Source: Agapanthus africanus (Eukaryota > Streptophyta > Magnoliopsida > Asparagales > Amaryllidaceae). Taken from it: DNA of 64,000 bases. The notes beneath the pieces were generated by a model that was given only the letters and a program-made list of their open reading frames with translations, ran no database searches and was not told where the DNA came from. Below are positions 1 through 9,844 of this stretch, piece by piece. The stretch spans positions 258,101,077 through 258,165,076 of the forward strand of contig CM057349.1 in NCBI GenBank assembly GCA_030015575.1, in the 5' to 3' direction. Made by a program: the position numbers and the translations under genes. Position 1 is the first letter of the stretch. The number at the start of each line of letters is the position of its first letter.

Positions 1-1059
1 AGAGAGAGAGAGAGAGAGTGAGGCATGGGCTTGTAAGAGGGTGAGAATAAGAGAGAGAGGGCCGCCCTTCATTTCCCCTCCATTTGTTTTCTTCATCTCC
101 TTCATCCTCTTTCTTCCACCTTCACCTCTAAGTAACATCTCAATTTCTTCACCAAAACCTTATACCCCCTTCATTAAAAAGATGCACAACTTCATCCTCA
201 ACAACTTGGACCTTTCAAAGTTGGATTTTGAAGACTTTGAGCAACTCAATAAAATGTTTAAGTTGCCAAATGAGGTAATTCCTACACTTCTAGTTTAGTT
301 TTTGAGTTTCCTAGCACCCTATAGTAGTTTAAAGTTAAATCGATTTAGATTAGATATGTTTGGAAATTCCAAGAGAGGGTTTGGGTGATTGTGTGGACTT
401 GTGATGTTTAGTGGCTGTTTACAAGACCCTAGTGTTGATTTTATGGCCTAGAACACTGAATAGAAACTAAAATACGAACTTAGAAATTTACCCGTGTCGG
501 TTTTGTGGTGGTTTTGTAGCCTACAGGGTATTTAGAGCTATCTGGGGTAGTTTCAGGAAAATCTAGCGAGTCCAATGACCTAGATAAACCCCTAGAAAGC
601 CACCACTAAGATACGAGCCCGTTTCCTCTTACCTAGGCCGGCGAGCTCGGATTATAGGATGTTGTCGCCGGATTTATGTAGGCTTCTGGTGTTGATTTTT
701 TTGGTGTAGCTCCTAATCCTTATAAACTATCCCCTGTATCTGCTTGTTTTGTCCTAATTAACCAGAGAGGAATTCTGGGAGTGATTCCCTAGGTTGCTGA
801 ATATGGTATTTGTGATTTATGAATTTGGGATTTGGTATTTGATATTGTATTGGGTCGTTGGATGTTTGTACATTAACGACGAGAGTTGTTTGGTTGTTTT
901 TGCATGCGTAGGCTATAGGTTCTAACCTATGAGCGCACCGTGTGCCCTATCGGTTTTCCGGATTTGATTTTAATAGCATTGCGATTGTGTATGATTGTAG
1001 GTACTTTCGCATGGATTCCGAGACGACAAAGCACATCGACTACGGCTGAACAAGGAGTT

Positions 1060-1085
1060 CCGCAGGTGAGTAGATTTATATCTAC
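1060..1085 (+). promoter_or_regulatory. Splice-donor-like site with hairpin, GA LTR
   Basis: GCAG|GTGAGT fits the plant 5' splice consensus (junction 1065/1066). Right after it come 6-bp arms GTAGAT (1070-1075) and ATCTAC (1080-1085) around a TTAT loop. The same arrangement is in GC, GB and GD LTRs with compensated base changes. Splicing itself is inferred. Confidence 0.6.
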
Positions 1086-1320
1086 GGGGGAAGTCGGGTG
1101 GATGGCGTATAGCACCCCCGCAAATTATAATGGAAACCGATATATAGAATATGGTTAAGGAAACCATGTTAGAAACTTATGGATATGGTTAAAAAATTAG
1201 TAGGAGAAAAGATATACCACGACTTAAGGTTATAGTTTATGGTTTAGTGTGACATGATATGATAGAAATGATGTCTCGAATTGATATATATATAAAGATG
1301 TGAAACTTGAATGTGAATCA

Positions 1321-1322
<2 letters not shown>

Positions 1323-1372
<50 letters not shown>
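1323..1372. repeat. (AT)n microsatellite in GA LTR
   Basis: About 25 uninterrupted AT dinucleotides. The GB LTRs carry shorter (AT)n runs at 9809-9841 and 20119-20151. Confidence 0.97.
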
Positions 1373-1378
<6 letters not shown>

Positions 1379-1949
1379 AAAGAGAATCAGTATAAGATTA
1401 TAGTGGCATGTTATGAGGTTGATAAATATGATATGAGATTAAGAAGATGACTTGATGTGAGATATTGATGTGATGAAAAGAGTATACGATGAGATATGAT
1501 GACTTGGTTTGATATGTTGTTATATGGATGCGAGTCGATATGAGATAATTGGTACCTTTGTCGGTCCCATGATACGAATGTGACCTGAGAGATAGGTATA
1601 TATATGTATGATGATGTGAATTATGAGTGATATGTCGTACGAGACGTTAGGTCTGTACCCTCATTGTCATCTAGGTTGATAGAATCCCTAATTGTTTAAT
1701 GCCGCCGTATGATGGATTACCGTAAGTGATGAGTTTTACCGGATGATTGATCCATACCCTTGACTAGAGGATGTCGTACGATGGATTATACCGTACGTGA
1801 TGTTGTGAGGCTGGATGCCGATTAATAGATTCACCGACTCGGTTATGTTATAGATACGTACACCTTGTAGCATTTCGCTTACGATGTACCTTATGCTACG
1901 TTCATGATATTCTCATTGCATTACATATACCTGTTCTAGTACACCTACA

Positions 1950-2019
1950 CAATTATCGATGATGCGTATGTTACACTTACACAGATTGGCGGCTCACACA
2001 CTTTCATCATCGATAATTG
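1950..2019 (+). other. Conserved long-arm hairpin, GA LTR
   Basis: Perfect 15-bp arms (1950-1964 and 2005-2019) around a 40-nt loop. Homologous hairpins occur at 9356-9421 and 19666-19731 (GB), 32018-32083 and 59219-59284 (GC) and 29127-29185 (GD), with paired substitutions in the arms. Confidence 0.8.
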
Positions 2020-2910
2020 CTATGTCACTTACACAGTAGAATTGCTACATAATGCAATGATATGCTTGCTATGCTCACATCACTATACCATGTCGCATGA
2101 TATACTTGATATGCTCACATTTCTTTTCTATGTTTGCATATATCATGTTTTACGATTTTACGCATTGAGATGCTGTTTTCATGAGATTCTGGATATGAGA
2201 ACCGTGGTTATATTTCAAAGGAAATCATGTATTGTTTTAAAAACCCGGTTTCTCTTGATATGATATTTCGAGACGTCCACCATGTGTTTTCTCAGTTTTG
2301 AGATTGGTATGTGAAACCCGATTCGAGGAGCGGTAGGCACCGTCTGCGGGTACATGGTGGACCCGGTAAGGTACCCTGGGGAAAGAAATGATTGTTGTGG
2401 AGTAGCCGGTGAGCCTAGCAGAGGGAACACTATCTACCGGTGCTAGTATTTGGGCTCGGCGGTTATCCGGAAGATACCTAATGGAGTCGTGAGATGATAT
2501 GGGTTGATCCAGACTGACGGAGCACGTGGGCCGATCCGGACTGACGGAGCCCGAGATATGAGGATTTACGTTTCGATGCTGGACACGGGTTTCATGATGT
2601 TTCGAGTGTCGATGTTGGACACTCAGGTTCCATGATTTTGATGTGTCGTTGATGGACACACGTTAGTTGATATCCTCATATTTATATGTATATGCTTTCA
2701 TGATGTTTCGAGTGTCGATGTTGGACACTCAGGTTCCATGATATTGTTGTGTCATTGATGGACACGTGGATGATATCCACATGCATACAGGCATTGATTA
2801 TATTGTTGTCATATATGCAGATACGGTCATTCTAGATATCATAGTATTACCTTTATGATATAGTTGCCCTAGGAATCGTTGTTTTATTCAATTTCTACCT
2901 GCTGATGTTT

Positions 2911-2960
2911 TCTACTCATGAGTTGGCAACTCATCCCTGTTGTGCCACAGTTCTTGCAGG
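2911..2960 (+). promoter_or_regulatory. Conserved splice-acceptor-like block, GA LTR
   Basis: Contains the inverted repeat GAGTTGGCAACTC (2920-2932), then GTGCCACAG and TTCTTGCAG|G (junction 2959/2960), which fits a 3' splice site. A near-identical block is in every GA/GB/GC/GD LTR in the window. A function in splicing is inferred; it could instead be a processing or transcription signal. Confidence 0.55.
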
Positions 2961-3285
2961 TTGACCGCATGGATCAGTAGCGGTATCGCTGGCACACAGC
3001 TTGCTTTCGGGTGATTTGCTTTGGTAGGTAGGACATATTGGATCGTGCCCACTCTTGTATTTATTATTCCTGTTGTATCTACTCAACTCCATCAATCAGA
3101 AACTAGTATTTGTATAAGTAGTAAGACTTAGATAGACTTGTAGTTGCGAGACTTGGAGCGATGTGTTATATGTTCGCTTGGTGGGTTGATGTCTTGCTTT
3201 ATTCTTTATCCTTTGTGTTGATCTTCGCCGTTGGGCGTCGTATACTTATATTTTTGACTTGCGTGGTTATGATTCCGCCGATTGG

Positions 3286-3314
3286 CGAAGAGCTAGCTCC
3301 CGCTTGGGGATACC
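3286..3314 (+). other. Near-invariant 29-nt LTR motif, GA
   Basis: Block centred on the palindrome GAGCTAGCTC followed by CCGCTTGGGGAT. Six copies are seen (also 7774-7802 and 18088-18116 on minus, 30395-30423, 33421-33449, 60622-60650) with only one or two differences, although the surrounding LTRs have diverged strongly. Role unknown. Confidence 0.8.
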
Positions 3315-3617
3315 TTTTTATTATCATGTATATGTGGTTTTGGATCAAAATATACAAGGGAGGTGCTGCCCAAATTTTTAAAAGACGAAACATGTTTTTC
3401 AACTAGTAAAATCCTCTAGAATTTTTCATGTTCCATTATCCATGCATTTAAGAAAACATTTGATTTCATTATACCTTTATTTCAAAACTTCACCTCTTTT
3501 ATTTTCTTTAAAAAGGTTTAGATTTCTGGGCTTCGGCTTACTTAATTTACGTTACGCTTTAAGACGTTGTGTGATTTAAGTGCCGGTCACGAACTAAATT
3601 TCGGGTCGTGACAAAGT

Positions 3618-3630
3618 TGGTATCAGAGCG
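3618..3630 (+). other. GA primer binding site (tRNA-iMet)
   Basis: TGGTATCAGAGCG, complementary to the 3' end of plant initiator tRNA-Met, four bases (AAGT) after the LTR end at 3613. Confidence 0.93.
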
Positions 3631-5496
3631 TTAGGTTTAACCTTGGTTCAAGTCTACGTTTGACTATGTGGAGTCTGGGGCGTAATCTATTTCGGAACCT
3701 AGGCTTGACCTTACGAAACTTAGACTTGAATAGGGGCGTATTAGACCCGAACTTTCGTTTTATAGGTTGACCCTGATTGATGGAGTAGGTAACTCAAGTA
3801 GTGTGATGTACCGTGCGTATGTTCCGCGGCATACTTACGATAAGATACTCCGCTTAAGTGACCTTAGGATGTATATATTTTGAGATCTGTGATTCTCTTC
3901 GTTCCCATGATTATACACCCATTTGAGATCCTTGATTCTATTCGTTTCCATGATCATACTCTCACTGATTCCGTTCCTCCTTATGATCATGTATCCATTC
4001 TGGATCTGTTGTTTCCTTTCATACCTTTGATTTATCTTCATTGATACATGCTTGAGGTTCCTGTCACCATGGTTTGAGCACAGATTGAGCTGCTGCTAGT
4101 GATGCGGTCAGGGCGAGCTCGTCATGGACGAGGACTGACCATCGTGTTTGCTGGTGACATGGGAACGTATCAGTTTAGTGTTTGTGTTGTGACCTCTCGT
4201 TAGAGGCGAGTGTTCGTTTTTGCACCGGATGATCGGGCCATTATTAGAGGCTGCCAGAGTGAGAGGACTGTTGATGTACAGCCTATCTTAGAGTTTGTGA
4301 TGTTGTCTACCTTGCAGACAGATGACCCAGCTGTTGCTGAGATTTATGGGATGTCACTTCCAGAGCTTACGAGCTGAGATCGCTGGAGCTTCCAGGCAAA
4401 GATGCGACAGAAGATAGCTAGTCTACCTTGAGTTGAGCGACTGAGATGATTCGTCTGATTTGAAGCCCCGACGCAAGTCCAGTTGAGTTGAAAAGTTCCA
4501 GTGTGGAGAATCTTACTCAGATCTAGAGTAGATCGACCCAGAGTGGACGTTCTTCGTTGGATGATCCGATAGGAGATCAGTAAGTTGACCAGGTTCGGAT
4601 AGAGGACCTTACCCAGATGCCTTGTGAGTTGATCGAGAGCGGATGAATAAAGTATATTCCTCCGATGGATTGGGACGAGTTCCCGAGGACGTGTTCGGCT
4701 AGATATCTTCTATAGGGTGATGATGGTACCGAGTTCGTAATTTCAAGTCCATGTGAGAGACTCTGGATTGACTGTAGCCGAGAACAATTGCAGTACGCAT
4801 ATTGCATGACGTGACGTCGAAGCGGACGAAAATAAAGACGCGTGGAATAAGAGGTTCGTGCAAGATGTTAGCGAGCTGTTATTACTCCCCGTTGAGATTA
4901 GAGATCTGATATGTATACAGAGGCGTTGGGATATGGCCAGTTCCCGAGGAAATGCTGGGCTTAGAACGCAGATGTCTAGAAAACGAGAAAAGATTATGTA
5001 AGAGTACCAGCCTCCGTATAGTTCGGCATAGGCGAGATTGGAAGAGACCTTAACCAGGTTCCTTCCGGTACACTGCTGCGATAAGATTTACACCCAGGAT
5101 CAGTTGTGTCATGAGTATTCAGAGGGCAAGAGGCCGAAGCCAGTGACGTGCTGCTTTACGAGTGGTCATGCTAATTTGCCGAGAGGTGACCAGAGGAGTG
5201 TCAGAGCGGAATCGTGTCCGTTAGTACACCTGACTGGGAAGACGAGTTGATGGATTGCGAGATTGGTAATCCACAAAGAAAATGAGGACTCAGAGACAAA
5301 GGATACCAGACCGTGAGCAGGAGACAAGCGGGTGTTCTTGCTCTGCCAGTTTTGGAAGCACCGTCATTTTTCGACATTGTAGGAGGTGTACCTCAATGTC
5401 ATTTGTTGCGATTTGTGTTTTGTGATCCGAGTATCATGTTTATATCGCTGGGATTGGGTTTTGATGATGTGTTTCATGATATTGTTTTCGTGTACC

Positions 5497-6550
5497 ATGG
5501 CTGCACCTACTGGGTATTTACATTTTGTGCATAGTTATTGCACTTGATTTATATTTATACACCGCTACATCGGTTTGCGATTTGTGCATATCTATTGCAC
5601 TTAATACTTATTTTGTGCATTGGCTGCACGTGTTTATGATTTCATGGATTTCCTAAGGTTGATTTGATTTTGTGCATGTGGTACACACTCGATTTGATTT
5701 TTGCACTCGGTATAGCTTACATGTGCTTGCAGTTCATTGATATGGATTTTGTGCACATAGTTGCACACGTTTTTGATTTTATACACCTTGGTACACTCAG
5801 TGTTGTTTTTATACGCATTTGAGTTATTGATGCGTTTCCGTGCACTTGTTGCACCCGATTTGTATTTTGTGCATTTGTTGCACTAGATTTTTACGCCGTG
5901 CATTTGTTGCACCGGATTTGTATTTCGTGCACTGGATGCACCGGATTCGTATTTCGTGCATTGGATGCACCGGATTTATACTCCGTACATTGGTTGCACC
6001 TGATTTATGTCTTTGAGCATTTTTCACCAGATTTATGTTTTTGTGCGTGTTTGCACTTGATCTTTGTTTTCGTGCATGCTACTGCACTAGATGTTTTATA
6101 CGAACCTGACGCGCTTGGGTTGGATTTTTGCGTATATTAGGCGTGCGGTGTTGGATTTTTTGCGCATTGGATGCACTTGACCTAGATTTTATTCATGCAT
6201 GTCGGATGCACTTGATTTAGATTTTATTCGTGCATGTCAGATGCACTTGATTTAGATTTCATTCGTGCATGATGAATGCACTTAATTTGGATTCTCGTGC
6301 ATGTTAGGCGTATGATATGAGATGTGATTTGTGCACACCGGATGCACTCGATTGGGATCTTCATTCGTGCATGTTAGTTGCATTGGATTGAGATTTTCGT
6401 GCACTATAGATGCACTAGATGTTGTTGTCGTGTACACCCATTGCACTGGACAGATGCTTTCGTGCACACCCGTTGCACTTAGTTTGCTTTTGTTCATATC
6501 GTAGCACTTGTATAGGATTTGATTTCTGTGCGCACCAGACGTACGTGATG
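5497..6550 (+). repeat. Array of GTGCA-N5-7-TGCAC palindromes
   Basis: About 30 imperfect direct units of roughly 28-38 bp, typically GATTTGTATTTC followed by GTGCATTGGATGCAC. I count about 14 units with both 5-bp arms intact and a 5-, 6- or 7-base centre; the rest have one or two changes. A shorter array of the same kind lies at 34907-35207 in GC and none at the matching place in GB. The short ORFs in it (such as 5898-6140) are products of the repeat and not likely genes. Several units contain TGCATG, the reverse complement of the plant RY motif. Confidence 0.9.
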
Positions 6551-7200
6551 TTGGATACGCCCTTTGAGGCTGATTTTGCTCTTGAGCACTTTGTTTTCAT
6601 GATGGGCACTATATTATGTAGTAGCCGAACATGACTGATCCGAGGACAGTACCTGAGTACTTTGCATGCATTAAAAGTTTACCGAGAGGTTTTCAAAAAT
6701 GAGCTATATTCTCGCTATTTCCTACATGTCCGCGGGCGACACGAACATTTACAAAGGAAAGCCTTTTGGGATATTTTAAAACGGCGTAACGTATATTTGA
6801 GCAAAACATATATGAACGTATATCTATTACTTTACAAATGAGCGTCCGTTACTTGTGCCGTGAGCTATGCATCTCCCGGCGATTCTGAAAAGATTTGGAT
6901 GTTTTTATCCAGTTTTTAGAAGAAATTTAATGGGATGCGTACTATATACGTATTATGATTTTGACAACAATATATTGAATTTCAGTAGTGGATTTCGAGA
7001 TCTATATCTTCATTATAGCTCCGATGATTGCGTTACGCTTGACGGAATTGGATTTTGAGTTTCATACTCGTTTTCAGGCGTACACGATGCACTGTGGTAT
7101 TTCTGCATCTTCCGTGATTTCGGAGCCCCGTGATTTGAGCTGATTATTGAAATGTTTTAGCATTTGGGGGTTTAAATTTAAATTCGGGGACCAAATTTAT

Positions 7201-7214
7201 TTAAGGGGGAAGAT
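7201..7214 (+). other. GA polypurine tract
   Basis: AAGGGGGAAGAT directly before the 3' LTR start (TGTAACATTTC, 7215). Matches the tracts of GB (15280-15293, minus) and GC (35840-35852). Confidence 0.9.
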
Positions 7215-7477
7215 TGTAACATTTCAGAAAATATAAAATATGATTTTTGGAATTTAATATTAAAATAATATATTTCACGAAAACTATCCGATTTGCGAAT
7301 TTGGGGTTTTCGTAAAATGGTATAAATATATACCAATATTTGGGAAATAATTGGAGATTAAAATGATTTATTCATTTAAAAATATATTTATTGGATTTTG
7401 CATTTTTATAATTAATTATATGCAGTTTAAATAAAAATTGATTAGTGCACTACTAATCGCGATTAAGCCAAATCCGT
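7215..7477 (+). mobile_element. GA 3' LTR, first segment
   Basis: First 263 bases of the GA 3' LTR, starting TGTAACATTTC. It is cut at 7478 by GB; the last five bases TCCGT (7473-7477) are repeated at 22276-22280 as GB's target-site duplication. Confidence 0.92.
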
Positions 7478-9355
7478 TGTCACGACCCGAAATAGCACGT
7501 GACTGGCCCTTGAATCATATGAAGTCTATAAGATCTCATCTAATTCAAGTAAGCCAAAAGCCCAGAAATCTAAAACCATTTGAAATAATAAATGAAGGAA
7601 AAATAGTTTTAAGAAGTGAAGAAACAAGTTTTAAAAACTAGGTTTTTAAATAAGTAAGACGAATATGCATTTTTAAAATCTCTAGTCTTTTCTGAAAATT
7701 TCGGCAGAGTTTCCTTTGTAAATACTGGTCCCAAACGGGGTACAACATGAATAATATATATACAATGATAAAAGGCATCCCCAAGCGGGAGCTAGCTCTT
7801 CGTCAATCGACGGTCACAACCACGCAAGCAATATAATATACAACGCCGAAGGGCGAGGATCAAAACTCAAAGGAAAACTCAAAATCAACATGAAAACCAT
7901 AATACTACAACGCGCGACTCTAAGGTCGAAATAATACATAACTGGTTTTCTATGTCTGAAACAATATACAAGTTTGGTTGATAGAATTACTAGATACAAC
8001 TGAATAATACAGATACAATGGTGAGTTCTGATGCAAAAGAACCCACCTACCAATGCAAATCACCCATAAGGGAAGCAGTGTGCCAGAAATCCGCAATGAA
8101 ACCTGTACGGCAAAACCTGCAAGAACTGTGGCACAACGGGGGTGGGTTGCCAACTCGTGAATAGAAAACATCACAGAGCAGAAATCGTATGTATGACACC
8201 ATCCTAGGTCAATACGATCAAATATATATATAAACCTCAATGAATAAGTCTGAAGCATGAAAGGGTGGCCAGGGTAAACATCTATACATAAGTGTAATCC
8301 TATATGCTCGTGTCAGTGCCTCAGGTAACGACATATCATAAAATATGAGGTATGATCAATGTAATCGATGTCAACTATATCAGGAAGTCTAATGAGTATG
8401 TGGATATCATCCAACTATATAATCAATGTCTGTATGTATGTGGATCTCGTCCACGTGTCTCCCAAAGACAATAAGTATCATGCAAGTAAATATCATAAAG
8501 CATATGCATGGAAGTATGAGAATGTAAATCAACATGTGTCGCTCGCGACATATCAAAATCATGGAACATGAGTATCTAGCATCGACACTCGAAAACATCA
8601 TGAAACCTGTGCCTAGCATCGGCACGTAAATCCTCATATATGTATAGGGCTCCGTCAGTCCGGATCGGCCCACGGGCTCTGTCATTCTGGATCGGCCCAT
8701 ATCATCTCTCAACTCCGGTCGGTATCCCCCAGATATCCGCCGAGCTTAAATACAATCACCGGTAGGTAGTACTCCCCTGCCAGGCTCACCGTCCAACATA
8801 TACGAGTCTTCTTGCCCTGGGGTACCTCACCGGGTCCACCATGTACCCGCAGACGGTGCCTACCTCTCCTCAAATCGGGTTTCACATGTCGCTCTCAGAA
8901 CCGAGAAAACACATGGTGGATGCACTGAAATATCATATCAAGAGTAACCGGGTTTTTAAAACAATGCATACTCTCTTTTGAAATACCCACGGTAACCAAA
9001 TCCAGAAATATCATGGAAACAACATATCTCAATGCGTATAATCATAAAGCATGATGTATGCGACATGTAAAAGAAATGTAAGCATATCAGTATATCATGC
9101 AACATAAAACAGTAATATGCACATAGCGAGGGAAGACCGCTCTTTTGAAATGAACCAGTTTTAAAAGTATCTTGCGGTTCCTAAATCTCAAATCAAGCCA
9201 GAATCATCTATGTATGTGTAAATACGTATATATGCAAGAATGGGTGTACAATATGTTTGTGCACAAATATGGGTGTACAATATGTATGTACACAAGTATG
9301 CCATGCAATGGGTCATATCCTGAATGCAACAGTCCAACAGTGTAGTGATATGGCA

Positions 9356-9421
9356 ATTATCGATGATGAAGTGTGTGAGTCGGCATGCAGGTGTACGTGG
9401 AACATATGCATCATCGATAAT
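9356..9421 (-). other. Conserved hairpin, GB 3' LTR
   Basis: Perfect 13-bp arms ATTATCGATGATG (9356-9368) and CATCATCGATAAT (9409-9421), 40-nt loop. The same arms are at 19666-19678 and 19719-19731 in the other GB LTR. Confidence 0.82.
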
Positions 9422-9805
9422 GGTGCTGGTGTCCTAACAGCATGGTTTTAATATAACAATAAAAATATTTAAGCATGCAATGCGATGCGAAAAGCAAGAA
9501 TATGCGGTAGATGAATGATAAACACAACAGTGCAGAATCTACATCAGTGTATCTATGTCATACTGTTTTGCCATTTGAACGAAGACGAATCAGCGTTTTT
9601 AGGAAAATTTGGGCTACGGTGTTTTTAGAAAAAGACGCCTCTTTTGAAAATATCCGTAGAATACCTTTGCCTGTCTTTAAAATACTCCCGATTCGTTAGT
9701 TTTTGAAATAAGTATGACATCGGCCTAGCCTAACATCTACTAAGCAGACTACAGATCTAAATAACAAGTCAATCGGGAGGGGTATGAAAACCACCTAAAT
9801 CTGAG

Positions 9806-9808
<3 letters not shown>

Positions 9809-9841
<33 letters not shown>
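9809..9841. repeat. (AT)n microsatellite in GB 3' LTR
   Basis: Uninterrupted AT run at the same LTR position as 20119-20151. Confidence 0.95.

Positions 9842-9844
<3 letters not shown>

Larger units (their letters stand above)
1..3613 (+). mobile_element. GA 5' LTR (left end outside window)
   Basis: Right part of a long LTR of a non-coding, probably gypsy-type element (GA). It ends in CGGGTCGTGACA and is followed by a 4-base spacer and a tRNA-Met primer site. Bases 1-900 match the resumed GA 3' LTR from about 22421 onward, so roughly 0.4 kb lies before the window and the whole LTR is about 4 kb. It holds a (GA)n run at 1-19, an (AT)n run at 1323-1372, a splice-donor-like site at 1065/1066, a 15-bp-arm hairpin at 1950-2019, repeated GTGTC-GACAC mini-hairpins at 2585-2770 and an acceptor-like block at 2911-2960. 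ORFs here (for example 2237-2659 minus) match no protein family I know. The gypsy assignment is inferred from primer site, spacer and 5-bp TSDs of relatives; no pol is present. Confidence 0.88.
3614..7214 (+). mobile_element. GA internal region, no coding capacity (LARD-like)
   Basis: 3.6 kb between primer site and polypurine tract with no open reading frame of retrotransposon size. The part up to about 5,300 is homologous to the GB and GC internal regions. Around 4660-4780 a broken frame contains a W-x2-F-x7-Y motif that recalls a gypsy Gag domain, interrupted by stops. From 5497 to 6550 it becomes an array of GTGCA...TGCAC palindromes. It ends in GGGGGAAGAT just before the 3' LTR. It most likely depended on an autonomous partner for Gag and Pol; none is in the window. 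Confidence 0.85.

Noticed and set aside
1323..1372. AT run as a centromeric or origin signal
   Set aside because: It is an LTR microsatellite repeated at the same place in GB LTRs.
3618..3630. tRNA-Met gene fragments at TGGTATCAGAGC sites
   Set aside because: All occur one to four bases after an LTR end and are only 12-13 nt long; they are primer binding sites, not tRNA genes.
5497..6550. CRISPR-like array
   Set aside because: Units are degenerate, spacers are not unique fixed-length sequences, no cas genes exist, and the sequence is inside a plant LTR element.
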